From Pandoraea aquatica (GTDB lineage Bacteria > Pseudomonadota > Gammaproteobacteria > Burkholderiales > Burkholderiaceae), in NCBI RefSeq assembly GCF_902459565.1, contig NZ_CABPSN010000003.1, positions 1-64,000 of the forward strand: a stretch of 64,000 nt of DNA, in the 5' to 3' direction. The notes beneath the pieces were generated by a model that saw nothing but the letters and a program-made list of their open reading frames with translations, had not been told where the DNA came from and ran no database searches. Numbering within the stretch: the stretch's first letter is position 1; every line of letters begins with the position of its first letter. The position numbers and the translations under genes were made by a program. This document shows, one piece after another, positions 9,232 through 19,927 of this stretch.

Positions 9232-9660
9232 GTGTTTCAGGGAGCCTCGGCACTTTCACTGGATGCAAAGGGACGGATGTCGATTCCGGCCCGGCACCGT
9301 GACGTGCTTCAGGGCGACGCTGAAGGCAAGGTGACGATCACCAAGCACCCCGATGGATGTCTGCTGCTGTTCCCGCGTCCCGAATGGGAGATCTTCCGCG
9401 GCAAGATCGCCGCACTGCCGATGGACGCGCACTGGTGGCGACGCATCTTCCTGGGCAACGCAGCCGATGTCGAGATGGATTCGGCGGGCCGTGTCCTGGT
9501 GGCGCCCGAATTGCGCGCCGCCGCGGGCATGGACAAGGAAGTCATGCTGCTGGGCATGGGCAGTCATTTCGAACTCTGGGATGCCGCGACGTATGCCGCC
9601 AAGGAACAGGCGGCGATGGCGCAGGGTATGCCGGAAGCACTGAAGAACTTCACTTTTTGA
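9232..9660 (+). CDS. mraZ: transcriptional regulator MraZ
   Basis: A 142-residue protein with the two tandem AbrB-like (SpoVT/MraZ) domains: first around [16 protein letters not shown] (residues 9-24), second around [16 protein letters not shown] (about 82-97). MraZ forms a ring and represses the dcw operon. It starts with GTG, with cgggagc eight bases upstream. It is the first gene of the cluster and lies directly behind the phased repeats that should be its operator. Confidence 0.96.
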   Translation: MFQGASALSLDAKGRMSIPARHRDVLQGDAEGKVTITKHPDGCLLLFPRPEWEIFRGKIAALPMDAHWWRRIFLGNAADVEMDSAGRVLVAPELRAAAGMDKEVMLLGMGSHFELWDAATYAAKEQAAMAQGMPEALKNFTF

Positions 9661-9682
9661 CAGATCAGGTGGTCCGACGAGC

Positions 9683-10636
9683 ATGGCGCACGCGGTGGAA
9701 ACGGTAATGCAGCACCGCACGGTCCTGCTAGAGGAGGCCGTGGATGCCTTGCTTTGGCGCGACGATGGCGTCTATGTCGACGGCACGTTCGGCCGCGGCG
9801 GGCACAGTCGCAGGCTGCTCGAGCGGCTGGGTGCCCAGGGGAGACTGATCGCATTCGACAAGGATCCCCAAGCGATCGCGGAGGCGGCAAAGATTGCCGA
9901 TCCGCGATTTTCGATTGAGCACGAGAGCTTCGCGACGTTGCGCGATGCGATGGCCCGGCGCGGTATCGACAAGGTGTCGGGCGTTTTGCTGGACCTGGGC
10001 GTGTCGTCGCCGCAAATCGACGACCCGGCGCGCGGGTTCAGTTTTCGGGCCGACGGTCCGCTCGACATGCGCATGGATCCCACGCGCGGCGAGTCGGCTG
10101 CCGATTGGCTGGCCCGGGCAACGCTGGAAGAAATGACGGAGGTCATCAAGGACTATGGGGAAGAACGGTTTGCTTTTCAGATTGCAAAGGCGCTTGTTGC
10201 TCGCCGGGCAGACGCCGACCGCCTCGGGCCTCTCGTCAGTACACGCGAGCTTGCCGCGATCGTGGCGGGCGCCGTCAAGACCCGTGAGAAGGGCAAGGAC
10301 CCGGCAACACGTACCTTTCAGGCTCTACGGATTCACGTCAATCAAGAGCTTGCGGACTTGCAGATAGCACTGGATGTGGCGGCCGATGTCCTCGAAACGG
10401 GAGGCAGACTCGTGGCGATCAGCTTTCATTCACTGGAAGACCGGATCGTGAAGCGCTTCATGCAGGCTCGCTCCAGCGCGCCGGCGGTGGATCGCCGCGT
10501 GCCGCTGCGCGCGCACGAAATTCCCGAGCCGCCCTTCAAAGCCAGCCGCAAGATCAAGCCGTCCGCCGCCGAGGTGGAGGCGAACGCCCGTTCGCGCTCG
10601 GCGATCATGCGGGTCATGGAGCGGGTGTCGCCATGA
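9683..10636 (+). CDS. rsmH: 16S rRNA m4C1402 methyltransferase RsmH
   Basis: A 317-residue SAM-dependent enzyme (MraW) that N4-methylates C1402 of 16S rRNA. Seen: the N-terminal [16 protein letters not shown], the SAM-binding [12 protein letters not shown] loop (about 33-44), the [20 protein letters not shown] block near residues 100-120, and the C-terminal [12 protein letters not shown]. Second gene of the dcw operon, 22 bases after mraZ, and it overlaps ftsL by four bases. Confidence 0.96.
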   Translation: MAHAVETVMQHRTVLLEEAVDALLWRDDGVYVDGTFGRGGHSRRLLERLGAQGRLIAFDKDPQAIAEAAKIADPRFSIEHESFATLRDAMARRGIDKVSGVLLDLGVSSPQIDDPARGFSFRADGPLDMRMDPTRGESAADWLARATLEEMTEVIKDYGEERFAFQIAKALVARRADADRLGPLVSTRELAAIVAGAVKTREKGKDPATRTFQALRIHVNQELADLQIALDVAADVLETGGRLVAISFHSLEDRIVKRFMQARSSAPAVDRRVPLRAHEIPEPPFKASRKIKPSAAEVEANARSRSAIMRVMERVSP

Positions 10637-10977
10637 GCCGGCTCAATGTCCTTCTGCTCGCCGTGCTGATCGGGTGCGCCCTTTCCCTGATCAATGCGCA
10701 ATATCGTGCGCGCGGTACGTTCGTCGAACTGAACCGCGAGCAGGCGCTCGAGCATCAATTGCTGCAGGACTGGGACCGTCTCCAGTATGAGCAGAGCGCA
10801 CAGAGCAAGAGCGCCCGCATTGAGAGCGTCGCTCGTAGCGACCTGAAGATGCAGGCTGTCTCGCCCGGCCGTACGCAATATCTGTCCGCGCCGGCCGGCA
10901 GCACGGGCGCGATGGTGGATGTGCCGGTGCCGACCGCGAGCGCCGCGTCTGCCCCTGTGAGCGGAGGCAAACGATGA
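10633..10977 (+). CDS. ftsL: cell division protein FtsL
   Basis: A 114-residue bitopic protein: short cytoplasmic start, one membrane helix ([20 protein letters not shown], residues 4-23), then a periplasmic heptad-like helix ([20 protein letters not shown]) for the FtsB/FtsQ complex. Its identity rests on position between rsmH and ftsI plus this architecture. ATGA overlaps at both ends indicate translational coupling. Confidence 0.92.
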   Translation: MSRLNVLLLAVLIGCALSLINAQYRARGTFVELNREQALEHQLLQDWDRLQYEQSAQSKSARIESVARSDLKMQAVSPGRTQYLSAPAGSTGAMVDVPVPTASAASAPVSGGKR

Positions 10978-12749
10978 TTCGCCGCAAAGACGCCAAGGCC
11001 AAGACCAAGGATGTGCAGTTCTCTGCCAGCCCGGTCCTGTCCGTGCGTCTGCCGATGTGGCGCTCGAAGATGCTCGTCTTCGTGATCTTCGGCGCGTTCG
11101 CGTCGCTGGTCGCGCGTGCCTTCTGGATTCAGGGGCCGGGCAACGCCTTCTATCAACGTCAGGGCGAGAGCCGTTACGAACGCACACTGGAGATGTCCGC
11201 CACGCGCGGCAAAGTGTTCGACCGTAACGGACAGGTGCTTGCCACCAGTCTGCCCGTGAAGGCCATCTGGGCGATTCCGGAAGATGTGCCCGACGACGTC
11301 TCGGCGCAGCAGGTCCGTCAGCTCTCGAAGCTGCTGGAGATGAGCGAGTCGGATTTGCATCGCAAATTCAATCAGGAAAAGAGCTTCGTCTACGTGAAGC
11401 GTCAGGTCCTGCCGGACGTGGCCAAGCAAGTCGCGGACCTCGACATCCCCGGCGTGTATCAGCGCAAGGAGTACAAGCGCTTCTATCCGGAAGGCGAGAT
11501 CGCGGCGCACGTCGTCGGCTTTACGAACGTCGAGGATATCGGTCAGGAAGGCGTCGAACTGTCGATGCAGAAGGATCTGGCCGCAACGCCGGGCAGTCGT
11601 CGGGTGATCAAGGACCGTCTGGGACGTGTGGTCGAGGACATCGACATCCTCGCGCAGCCGCGTGACGGTCACGACATCACGCTCTCGATCGACAGCAAGA
11701 TCCAGTTCCTCGCTTACAGCGAACTCAAGGACGCCATGGAGCGCACCGGCGCGAAAGCCGCCAGCGCCGTGGTGCTCGATGTGCGCACGGGCGAGGTGCT
11801 CGCGTTGGCCAACCTGCCGACGTACAACCCCAACAACCGCACGAACCTGACGGGCGCGCAGCTGCGCAACCGCGTCATCACCGACACCTTCGAGCCGGGC
11901 TCGATCATGAAGCCGATCACCATCGCCGCCGCGATGGAAAACGGCTACGTGAAGCCGACGTCGACGGTCATGACGACAGGCCGCGCGAACTTCTTCGGCG
12001 CGAACATCACCGATACCCACGACTACGGTCTGCTCACGGTGGCCGGTGTCATTCAGAAGTCGAGCAACATCGGCACGGCGAAGATCGCGCTGATGATGAA
12101 GCCGCAGGACATGTGGGACATGTTTACCAGCGTCGGCCTCGGTCAGGCCCCGAAGCTCGGTTTCCCGGGAGCTGTGGCGGGACGTCTGCGTCCGGCCAAG
12201 AGCTGGCGTCCGATCGAGCAGGCGACGATGGGCTACGGCTACGGGCTGTCGGCCTCGCTGATTCAGTTGGCTCGTGCCTATACCGTTTTTGCCCATGACG
12301 GCGAGTTGCTGCCGATCTCCATCTACAAGACGGACGGCAGTACCGTGAAGGGAACGCCGGTGATTTCTCCGGCGACTGCGCGCGAAGTGCGCAAGATGCT
12401 GGAGATGGTGACGTCGCCCGGCGGCACGGCCACGCGCGCTCAGGTAATCGGCTATCGCGTGGGTGGCAAGACCGGCACGGCCTACAAGCAATCCGGCAAG
12501 GGTTACGACAAGAGCAAGTACCGCGCATCGTTCGTCGGCATGGCGCCGATGTCCGAGCCGCGCATCATCGTGGCCGTCACGCTCGACGAGCCCGGCCGCG
12601 GTTCGCACTACGGTGGCGTGGCCGCTGGCCCGGCGTTCGCCTCGATTGTGGGCGGGACGTTGCGCGCATTGAACGTGGTACCGGATTCTCCGGTGACGAA
12701 GCTCGTCGTGAGCGACAAGGTGGAGGAGAGCGAGCCATGGGCACCGTGA
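10974..12749 (+). CDS. ftsI: peptidoglycan transpeptidase FtsI (PBP3)
   Basis: A 591-residue septal D,D-transpeptidase. It has a single N-terminal membrane segment (about residues 28-48), then the pedestal domain beginning TRGKVFDRNG. The transpeptidase domain carries all three motifs: SIMK with catalytic Ser310, SSN at 363-365 and KTGT at 499-502. The substrate is lipid II-derived glycan at the division site, with FtsW as glycosyltransferase partner. The end overlaps murE by 13 bases. Confidence 0.96.
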   Translation: MIRRKDAKAKTKDVQFSASPVLSVRLPMWRSKMLVFVIFGAFASLVARAFWIQGPGNAFYQRQGESRYERTLEMSATRGKVFDRNGQVLATSLPVKAIWAIPEDVPDDVSAQQVRQLSKLLEMSESDLHRKFNQEKSFVYVKRQVLPDVAKQVADLDIPGVYQRKEYKRFYPEGEIAAHVVGFTNVEDIGQEGVELSMQKDLAATPGSRRVIKDRLGRVVEDIDILAQPRDGHDITLSIDSKIQFLAYSELKDAMERTGAKAASAVVLDVRTGEVLALANLPTYNPNNRTNLTGAQLRNRVITDTFEPGSIMKPITIAAAMENGYVKPTSTVMTTGRANFFGANITDTHDYGLLTVAGVIQKSSNIGTAKIALMMKPQDMWDMFTSVGLGQAPKLGFPGAVAGRLRPAKSWRPIEQATMGYGYGLSASLIQLARAYTVFAHDGELLPISIYKTDGSTVKGTPVISPATAREVRKMLEMVTSPGGTATRAQVIGYRVGGKTGTAYKQSGKGYDKSKYRASFVGMAPMSEPRIIVAVTLDEPGRGSHYGGVAAGPAFASIVGGTLRALNVVPDSPVTKLVVSDKVEESEPWAP

Positions 12750-14320
12750 CCCCGACGCCGCAAAATCCCGCCACGTTCGCCATGGTCGCGGACGCCACCG
12801 ATCGCGCTGCGCTTGCGCAGGCATGGGACTGGCTGCGCCGCACGGTGCCGGCGGGTGCCACATTGCACGCGGATAGCCGTCGTGTGATGCCCGGTGACGT
12901 GTTCGTTGCCTACGCGGTGAAAGGTGCCGACAGCCGTGGCTTCATTGCCGACGCCGTCGAGCGCGGTGCCGCCGCCGTGCTTTGGCAGAGCGACGATTTC
13001 ACCTGGCCCGCATCGCTCACGTCGCTCGCCAATGTGCCGCAGTTCGGTGTGCCGTGCCTCGACTGGCTCGCGGGCCCGCTGGCGGCGCTGTGGTACGGCG
13101 AGCCGAGCGTCGGGATGACGATGTTTGGTGTGACGGGCACCAACGGCAAGACGTCGTGCAGCCAATGGCTGGCGCAATTGCTGTCGAAGACGAACGTGCG
13201 CAGCGCCGTGATCGGTACGCTGGGCAGCGGCTTCCCCGGCCATCTCACGGTCACGGGCTTTACCACGCCCGACGCCGTCCAGTTGCAACACAGCCTCGAC
13301 GATCTGCGCGCGCAAGGCGCTGCGGCGGTCGCGATGGAGGTGTCGTCGCACGGTTTGTATCAGGGGCGCGTGAACGGCGTGGCGTTCGACGTGGCAGTGT
13401 TCACCAACCTGACGCAGGACCACCTCGACTATCACGGCACGATGGCCGAGTACGAGGCGGCCAAAACGCGCCTGTTCGACTGGCCGGGACTGAAGGCGGC
13501 TGTCATCAATCGCGACGATGCGATGGGACAGCGCCTGTTGACGCGTCTTGCGGGAAAGACGCCGGTCTTCGAATACGGCATTCACGGTGCCGCGACGTCG
13601 GCGCATGGCAACCGCGTGCTGCGTGCGGAAGACCTCCGCGCAACGACGGCGGGCACGCGCTTCACGCTGCATATCGACGATCAGAGCCAGCAGGTGACGG
13701 TGCCGCTGATCGGTGAGTTCAACATCAGTAACGCCCTTGCCGTGCTGGGCGCAGCACTGGCCGCCGGTGTCGCGCAAGATGCCGCCGTCGCCGGACTCGC
13801 GACGCTCGCGCCGGTGTCCGGTCGCATGGAGCAGATCGGGCAGCCGGGCCAGCCGCTGGTGGTGATCGATTACGCCCACACGCCCGACGCACTCGACAAA
13901 ACGCTGGCTGCGCTGCGGCCGGTGACGCAGGCGCGCGGCGGCAAGCTTGTCTGCGTGTTCGGCTGCGGCGGCGATCGCGATGCGGGCAAGCGTCCGCAGA
14001 TGGGCGCGGTGGCCGAGCGTCTGGCAGATGCCATCGTGCTCACGAGCGACAACCCGCGCACCGAAGTGCCGACCGAGATCATGGCGCAGATCGCTGCCGG
14101 TCTCGCGCAGCCGGATGCTGCGCGTCGCATCGAAGACCGCGCGAGCGCGATTCTTCAGGCTGTGCGCGGTGCACAGGCCGCAGATGTCGTGCTGATCGCG
14201 GGCAAGGGACACGAAAGTACACAGGAAATCATGGGTAAGAAGCGACCGTTCTCCGATCAGGAACACGCGCGTCTGGCACTCGCCGCGCGTGCGACCACGG
14301 TGCGCGGAGGTGGCGAATGA
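12737..14320 (+). CDS. murE: UDP-MurNAc-tripeptide synthetase MurE (meso-DAP adding)
   Basis: A 527-residue cytoplasmic ligase. The ATP loop is GTNGKT at 134-139, the central domain carries SSHGLYQGRVNGV, and the DNPR motif in TSDNPRTEVP marks specificity for meso-diaminopimelate. The chosen ATG overlaps the end of ftsI; a downstream ATG at 12782 is possible, and the first 15 residues look unconserved. Works after MurD and before MurF in this operon. Confidence 0.95.
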   Translation: MGTVTPTPQNPATFAMVADATDRAALAQAWDWLRRTVPAGATLHADSRRVMPGDVFVAYAVKGADSRGFIADAVERGAAAVLWQSDDFTWPASLTSLANVPQFGVPCLDWLAGPLAALWYGEPSVGMTMFGVTGTNGKTSCSQWLAQLLSKTNVRSAVIGTLGSGFPGHLTVTGFTTPDAVQLQHSLDDLRAQGAAAVAMEVSSHGLYQGRVNGVAFDVAVFTNLTQDHLDYHGTMAEYEAAKTRLFDWPGLKAAVINRDDAMGQRLLTRLAGKTPVFEYGIHGAATSAHGNRVLRAEDLRATTAGTRFTLHIDDQSQQVTVPLIGEFNISNALAVLGAALAAGVAQDAAVAGLATLAPVSGRMEQIGQPGQPLVVIDYAHTPDALDKTLAALRPVTQARGGKLVCVFGCGGDRDAGKRPQMGAVAERLADAIVLTSDNPRTEVPTEIMAQIAAGLAQPDAARRIEDRASAILQAVRGAQAADVVLIAGKGHESTQEIMGKKRPFSDQEHARLALAARATTVRGGGE

Positions 14321-15741
14321 CGCCGACGATGCAAAACATCATGTGGCAACTGAGCGACGCGCAGGCCGCCGTGACGGATTCGCGCGTGACCGGTGCGTCG
14401 TCGACGGCGTTTGCGCGCATCGTGACGGATAGCCGTTCGGTGCAGCCGGGCGATCTGTTCGTGGCGCTCAAGGGCGAGCGTTTCGATGCGCACGATTTTC
14501 TGGCCGACGTGGCGCGCGCAGGCGCAGCCGCCGTGGTCGCGACCCGCGTACCGGACGGCTTCGAGACGCCGGCGCTGATCGTGCCTGACACCCGTATCGC
14601 GCTGGGCGAGCTGGCGGCCGCATGGCGTCGCCGCTTTGCGATTCCGGTCGTCGCGGTCACGGGGAGCAACGGCAAGACGACCGTCAAGGAAATGATCTCG
14701 GCGATCTTCGCCGAGGCGGCGGGAGCGGACGCGCGTCTGGCGACCGCCGGCAACTTCAACAACGACATCGGCCTGCCGCTGACGCTGTTCCGTCTGAAAG
14801 ACGGCGACAAGCTCGCGGTGCTCGAACTCGGCATGAACCATCCGGGCGAGACCGCGTATCTGGCGAAGATCGCGCAGCCGACGGTGGCCGTCATCAACAA
14901 CGCGCAACGCGAGCATCAGGAATTCATGGTGAACGTGGCCGCCGTGGCCGAAGAGCATTCGGCGGTGCTGGCGGCGCTGCCCGGCGACGGCGTGGCCGTC
15001 TTCCCGGCGGAGAGCGAATTCGCACCGATGTGGCGCGAGGTGGCGGGCAAGCGTCGCGTGCTGGACTTCGCGCTGGATGTGCGTGCGGCAGTGTCCGGGC
15101 GGTACGACGTCGCGACGCGCGTGTTGCGTGTGGCATCGCCGGCGGGCGAGTTTTCGCTCACGCTGCCGCTGCTCGGCGAACACAACGCACGCAACGCGCT
15201 GGCCGCGATTGCCTGCGCCATTGGCGCGCACGTGGACATCGGTTCGATCGTGCGGGCACTCGAAGCATTTTCTGCCGTCAAAGGCCGACTTCAGGTGTCC
15301 ACGCTGTCGAAGGGACCGCTCGCGGGTGTCACGCTGATCGACGACACCTATAATGCGAACCCCGATTCCGTATTGGCCGCAATCGACGTACTCGCTCAAA
15401 CGCCCGCACCGCGTGTTCTGGTGCTTGGCGACATGGGCGAAGTCGGTGACAACGGTCCCGCATTCCACCGCGAAGTGGGCGAATACGCCGCACAGCGCGG
15501 TATCGATCGCCTGCTCGCGATGGGTGAACAGACGCAGGCCAGCGTTGTCGCGTTCGGCGACGGCGGTGAACATTTTTCGGATGTGAACGACGTGGCGCCG
15601 CTCGTAGCGACGTTGAACGCCACGTTGAGTGCGCCGGCAACGGTGCTGGTGAAGGGAAGCCGCTTTATGCGGATGGAGCGCGTGCTTGAACAGTTGCGCG
15701 CGACGAGTGAAAGCGGGGGCGGCAACGCCCCGGCCAAGTGA
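14317..15741 (+). CDS. murF: UDP-MurNAc-pentapeptide synthetase MurF
   Basis: A 474-residue ligase adding D-Ala-D-Ala to UDP-MurNAc-tripeptide. It has the N-terminal domain with TDSRSVQPGDLFVALKGERFD, the ATP loop VTGSNGKTTVKEM, the characteristic AGNFNNDIGLPLTL and ELGMNHPGE blocks, and C-terminal DDTYNANPDSV. It overlaps murE by four bases and is followed 15 bases later by mraY. Ddl in the same operon supplies its dipeptide. Confidence 0.95.
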   Translation: MTPTMQNIMWQLSDAQAAVTDSRVTGASSTAFARIVTDSRSVQPGDLFVALKGERFDAHDFLADVARAGAAAVVATRVPDGFETPALIVPDTRIALGELAAAWRRRFAIPVVAVTGSNGKTTVKEMISAIFAEAAGADARLATAGNFNNDIGLPLTLFRLKDGDKLAVLELGMNHPGETAYLAKIAQPTVAVINNAQREHQEFMVNVAAVAEEHSAVLAALPGDGVAVFPAESEFAPMWREVAGKRRVLDFALDVRAAVSGRYDVATRVLRVASPAGEFSLTLPLLGEHNARNALAAIACAIGAHVDIGSIVRALEAFSAVKGRLQVSTLSKGPLAGVTLIDDTYNANPDSVLAAIDVLAQTPAPRVLVLGDMGEVGDNGPAFHREVGEYAAQRGIDRLLAMGEQTQASVVAFGDGGEHFSDVNDVAPLVATLNATLSAPATVLVKGSRFMRMERVLEQLRATSESGGGNAPAK

Positions 15742-15756
15742 TAAAGGATTGATGGA

Positions 15757-16926
15757 ATGTTGCTGACGTTGGCGCAATGGCTGCAAGCGGATGCGAGCTA
15801 TTTGCGCGTGTTCAACTACCTGACGTTTCGGGCCGTGATGGCAAGCCTCACGGCGCTGGTGATCGGGCTCTCGTTCGGGCCGATGGTCATTCGCAAGCTC
15901 GCCGAGATGAAGGTGGGTCAGGCCGTGCGTACCGACGGCCCGCAGACGCACCTTGTGAAGTCGGGTACGCCCACGATGGGCGGTGTGCTGATTCTCATCG
16001 GCATTACCGTCGCCACGCTGCTCTGGGCGGATCTGAGCAACCGTTTCATCTGGATCGTGCTGCTGGTCACGCTGGGCTTCGGGATCATCGGCTGGATCGA
16101 CGATTACCGGAAAGTCGTCTTCAAAGACCCGCGCGGCATGTCGTCGCGCGAAAAGTATTTCTGGCAATCGATCATCGGTCTGTTCGCTGCGATTTATCTG
16201 GCGTTCTCCGTTTCGGAGACGAGCAACCTGAAGGTCTTCGAGCTGTTCATTAGTTGGGTGCGTAACGGCTTCCCGCTCGATTTGCCGCCGAAAGCGGACT
16301 TCATCGTGCCGTTCTTCAAGACGATGAGCTATCCGCTGGGCGTGTTTGGTTTCATTGCGCTGACCTACTTTGTCATCGTCGGCTCGTCCAACGCCGTTAA
16401 CCTCACGGACGGTCTCGACGGGCTGGTCATCATGCCGGTCGTGCTGGTCGGTGCGGCGCTCGGCGTGTTCGCTTATGTGATGGGCAACGTCGTCTACTCG
16501 AAGTATTTGCTGTTCCCCCACATACCGGGCGCGGGCGAATTGCTCGTGTTCTGTTCGGCAATGTCGGGGGCCGGGTTGGCGTTCCTATGGTTCAACACCC
16601 ACCCGGCGCAAGTGTTCATGGGCGACGTGGGTGCACTGGCCCTCGGCGGTGCGCTCGGCACCGTCGCCGTGATCGTGCGACAGGAAGTCGTGCTGTTCGT
16701 GATGGGCGGTGTGTTCGTCGCAGAAACGCTGTCGGTGATGTTGCAGGTCACCTGGTTCAAATACACCAAGAAGCGATTCGGCGAAGGGCGGCGGATTTTC
16801 AAGATGGCGCCGCTGCATCACCACTTCGAATTGTCTGGGTGGAAAGAAACGCAGGTGGTGGTCCGTTTCTGGATCATCACGCTGATGCTGGTGCTGATCG
16901 GATTGTCGACGTTGAAGTTGCGCTGA
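15757..16926 (+). CDS. mraY: phospho-MurNAc-pentapeptide transferase MraY
   Basis: A 389-residue integral membrane protein with about ten helices that makes lipid I from UDP-MurNAc-pentapeptide and undecaprenyl phosphate. Seen: [14 protein letters not shown] in the first signature, the catalytic-site [17 protein letters not shown], the [15 protein letters not shown] signature, and the C-terminal [14 protein letters not shown] histidine block. Start at 15757 follows aaaggattgatgga. Confidence 0.96.
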   Translation: MLLTLAQWLQADASYLRVFNYLTFRAVMASLTALVIGLSFGPMVIRKLAEMKVGQAVRTDGPQTHLVKSGTPTMGGVLILIGITVATLLWADLSNRFIWIVLLVTLGFGIIGWIDDYRKVVFKDPRGMSSREKYFWQSIIGLFAAIYLAFSVSETSNLKVFELFISWVRNGFPLDLPPKADFIVPFFKTMSYPLGVFGFIALTYFVIVGSSNAVNLTDGLDGLVIMPVVLVGAALGVFAYVMGNVVYSKYLLFPHIPGAGELLVFCSAMSGAGLAFLWFNTHPAQVFMGDVGALALGGALGTVAVIVRQEVVLFVMGGVFVAETLSVMLQVTWFKYTKKRFGEGRRIFKMAPLHHHFELSGWKETQVVVRFWIITLMLVLIGLSTLKLR

Positions 16927-16940
16927 CGCTGCAGTTGGCG

Positions 16941-17026
16941 CGTCTCGACGTAACGAGACGAAACAAGACGAGACGTGACTGGCAGGAAGTCACAAGATAG
17001 CGACTTCGCAAATTTGTGAAGTCGCT
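16941..17026 (+). other. two hairpins in the mraY-murD gap
   Basis: This 209-bp gap is the longest inside an otherwise tightly packed operon. It holds cgtctcg (16941-16947) pairing with cgagacg (16954-16960). It also holds a 28-base near-perfect inverted repeat at 16999-17026, agcgacttc against gaagtcgct, with the stem continuing through caaa/tttg. Only three T residues follow, so it is not a convincing Rho-independent terminator; a processing or attenuation site is possible. Confidence 0.5.
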
Positions 17027-17135
17027 TTCGTGCAAGTGGAATTAAAGGTAAGGCCGCTCGCGCCGATAGCAGTAGATCGGTGTCGTTGAAGCGATGCATT
17101 CGTAGGTTGTTTGAATCGATAAAGGAAAGAGCGAC

Positions 17136-18662
17136 GTGTTCGGCGAGAAGTTTGGTGAATCCTGGCAACCGCGTGTCCTGATCCTGGGTCTGGGAGAGTC
17201 CGGCCTGGCGATGGCGCGTTGGTGCGCGCGTTACGGCTGCCGAGTGCGTGCAGCCGACACGCGCTTTGCGTCGTCGGAGACACCGCCGAACGTGGCGACC
17301 CTGCGCATCGACGCGCCGCAAGCCGAATTCGTCGGTGGCGCGTTCGCGGGCCAGATCGACGCGTTGCTCGACGACATCGAACTCATCGGCATCAGCCCGG
17401 GCCTGTCGCCGCTCGCGGAAGACGTGGCGGCGTTGCTGGCCGAGGCGGCCGAGCGCGGCGTTCCGGTGTGGGGCGAGATCGAATTCTTCGCACAGGCCTT
17501 GCGTCACATGCAGTCGACGAGCGGCTACGCGCCGAAGGTGCTCGCGATTACCGGCACGAACGGCAAGACCACGACGACGAGTCTCACCGGGTTGCTGTGC
17601 CGTCGGGCCGGCAAGCGTACGGCGGTGGCGGGCAATATCAGTCCCACGGCGCTCGACCGTCTGAGTGAGTGCATCGCCGACGCCACGCTCCCCGATGTCT
17701 GGGTGCTCGAACTCTCCAGCTTCCAGTTGGAAGCGACGTACTCGCTTGCACCCGATGCGGCGACCATTCTCAACATCACGCAAGACCATCTGGACTGGCA
17801 CGGCGATATGGACGCCTACGCCAGGGCCAAAGCACGCATCTTCGGTGAGAACACCGTGCGCGTGCTCAATCGCGACGACGCTCGCGTGATCGCCTTCGCA
17901 TCGCCTGAAGCCAACGTGGTGACCTTCGGTACGGGCAAGCCCGACGCCGTGGGCGACTTCGGTCTGGAGATGGAGGGAGGCATGTGGTGGCTGGTCGAGG
18001 GCTACACGCGCGACGACGCGCCGCCCGCGCCCAAGCGTCGCAAGGCGGGCACGCCGGAAGCCACGGTCGAGGTGCTGGGCAAGCGTCTGATGCCGGCCGA
18101 TGCGCTGCGTATCCGCGGACAGCACAACGCGGCGAACGCGCTGGCGGCGCTCGCACTGGCCCGTGCGATCGACCTGCCGCTGGCCAAGCTGCTGCACGGC
18201 CTGCGCGAGTATCCGGGCGAGCCGCATCGCGTTCAGCTTCTCGCCACGATCAACGAAGTCGAGTTCTACGACGACAGCAAGGGCACCAACGTCGGTGCGA
18301 CGGTCGCGGCGATTACGGGGCTCGAAAAGAAGTTGCTCCTGATTCTCGGTGGCGACGGCAAGGGGCAGGACTTCTCGCCGCTGGCCAATCCGGTCGCGCA
18401 TCACGCGCGTGCGGTGCTGCTGATCGGTCGCGATGCACCGCTGCTGCGCGAAGCGCTCACGGATACCGGTGTCGATCTGATCGACGCCGCAACGCTGGAA
18501 GACGCCACGCGCGAAGCTGCCCGTCTGGCACAGCCCGGCGATGCCGTGCTGCTCTCGCCGGCCTGCGCGAGCTTCGACATGTTCCGCAACTACGAGCATC
18601 GCGCACACGTGTTTCGCGACACCGTGGTTGATCTGGCCGCCGACGCGGGGGTGATGCTATGA
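17136..18662 (+). CDS. murD: UDP-MurNAc-L-alanine:D-glutamate ligase MurD
   Basis: A 508-residue ligase, somewhat longer than the roughly 440-450 residues of E. coli MurD. The N-terminal Rossmann domain has [15 protein letters not shown]; the ATP loop is [14 protein letters not shown], with LELSSFQLE and [12 protein letters not shown] downstream and the C-terminal [12 protein letters not shown]. The extra length lies mainly in an insert around residues 290-310 ([20 protein letters not shown]). It starts with GTG preceded by aaaggaaag, and overlaps ftsW by four bases. Confidence 0.95.
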   Translation: MFGEKFGESWQPRVLILGLGESGLAMARWCARYGCRVRAADTRFASSETPPNVATLRIDAPQAEFVGGAFAGQIDALLDDIELIGISPGLSPLAEDVAALLAEAAERGVPVWGEIEFFAQALRHMQSTSGYAPKVLAITGTNGKTTTTSLTGLLCRRAGKRTAVAGNISPTALDRLSECIADATLPDVWVLELSSFQLEATYSLAPDAATILNITQDHLDWHGDMDAYARAKARIFGENTVRVLNRDDARVIAFASPEANVVTFGTGKPDAVGDFGLEMEGGMWWLVEGYTRDDAPPAPKRRKAGTPEATVEVLGKRLMPADALRIRGQHNAANALAALALARAIDLPLAKLLHGLREYPGEPHRVQLLATINEVEFYDDSKGTNVGATVAAITGLEKKLLLILGGDGKGQDFSPLANPVAHHARAVLLIGRDAPLLREALTDTGVDLIDAATLEDATREAARLAQPGDAVLLSPACASFDMFRNYEHRAHVFRDTVVDLAADAGVML

Positions 18663-19927
18663 ACCGTATCAAGTCGTTCTTCAGCAAGAAGCGTCAGGCC
18701 GGGTTCGCCGGTGCGGGCACGACCAACGCGCCGGGGGCTGCGACCACGGCGGCCAACCGCACGCTCAGTGGCATCAAGCCGACGCGCTCACGCATGCTCG
18801 AATACGATCACGCGCTCGTCTGGGTGGTGATCTCGCTGCTGTCGCTCGGTCTGATCATGGTTTATTCGGCGTCGGTCGCGTTGCCCGACTCGCCGAAGTA
18901 CAGCGGCTATTCGACGTTCCACTTCCTCGGTCGTCACATCGTGTCGCTCACGATCGGGCTGGTCGCGGCGATCATCACCTTCCGGATTCCGGTCAAGACG
19001 ATGGACAAGCTCGCGCCGAAGCTCTTTCTGCTGGCGCTGCTGCTGCTGGTGATCGTGCTGATCCCGCACGTGGGCAAGGGCGTGAACGGTTCGAAGCGCT
19101 GGATTCCGTTTGGCGTGCTGAACCTTCAGCCGTCCGAAATCATGAAGCTCGCCGTCACGCTTTACGCCGCGAACTACACCGTGCGTAAGCAGGAGTTCAT
19201 GCAGAGCTTCGGCAAGGGCTTCTTGCCGATGGGGATCGCCGTCGTGTTCGTCGGCATGCTGCTGCTGCTCGAACCGGACATGGGCGCGTTCATGGTGGTT
19301 GCGGCCATCGCCATGGGTATTCTGTTCCTCGGTGGCGTGAACGGTCGTCTGTTCGGCGGCCTGGCGCTCACGGCAGTCGGCACCTTCGCCATGCTGATCT
19401 GGTTGTCGCCGTGGCGTCGCGAGCGAATCTTTGCGTATCTCGATCCGTGGCGCGAAGACTACGCGCTCGGCAAGGCTTATCAGTTGACGCACTCGCTCAT
19501 CGCGTTCGGACGCGGCGAGTGGACCGGCGTGGGGCTGGGCGGCAGCATCGAAAAACTGCACTACCTGCCCGAAGCGCACACCGACTTCATCCTCGCGGTG
19601 ATCGGTGAGGAATTCGGCTTCGTGGGTGTGCTGGTTGTCATCCTGCTCTTTTACTGGCTGGTACGCCGCGCGTTCGAAATCGGACGTCAGGCACTGGCGC
19701 TGGAGCGCACGTTCGCTGGGCTGCTCGCCAAGGGCGTCGGCGTGTGGCTGGGGGCGCAGACCTTCATCAACATGGGCGTGAATCTGGGCCTGCTGCCGAC
19801 CAAGGGGCTGACGTTGCCGCTGGTCAGCTACGGCGGCTCGGGCATCTTGCTCAACTGTATTGCCGTGGCGATCTTGCTGCGGGTGGATTACGAAAACCGC
19901 GTGCTGATGCGGGGAGGCAAGGTATGA
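18659..19927 (+). CDS. ftsW: lipid II polymerase FtsW
   Basis: A 422-residue SEDS-family septal peptidoglycan glycosyltransferase with about ten membrane helices after a 45-residue cytoplasmic tail. Diagnostic blocks are the [18 protein letters not shown] segment, [19 protein letters not shown] and the C-terminal [16 protein letters not shown]. It partners with FtsI in this operon. ATGA overlaps with murD and murG. Confidence 0.95.
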   Translation: MNRIKSFFSKKRQAGFAGAGTTNAPGAATTAANRTLSGIKPTRSRMLEYDHALVWVVISLLSLGLIMVYSASVALPDSPKYSGYSTFHFLGRHIVSLTIGLVAAIITFRIPVKTMDKLAPKLFLLALLLLVIVLIPHVGKGVNGSKRWIPFGVLNLQPSEIMKLAVTLYAANYTVRKQEFMQSFGKGFLPMGIAVVFVGMLLLLEPDMGAFMVVAAIAMGILFLGGVNGRLFGGLALTAVGTFAMLIWLSPWRRERIFAYLDPWREDYALGKAYQLTHSLIAFGRGEWTGVGLGGSIEKLHYLPEAHTDFILAVIGEEFGFVGVLVVILLFYWLVRRAFEIGRQALALERTFAGLLAKGVGVWLGAQTFINMGVNLGLLPTKGLTLPLVSYGGSGILLNCIAVAILLRVDYENRVLMRGGKV

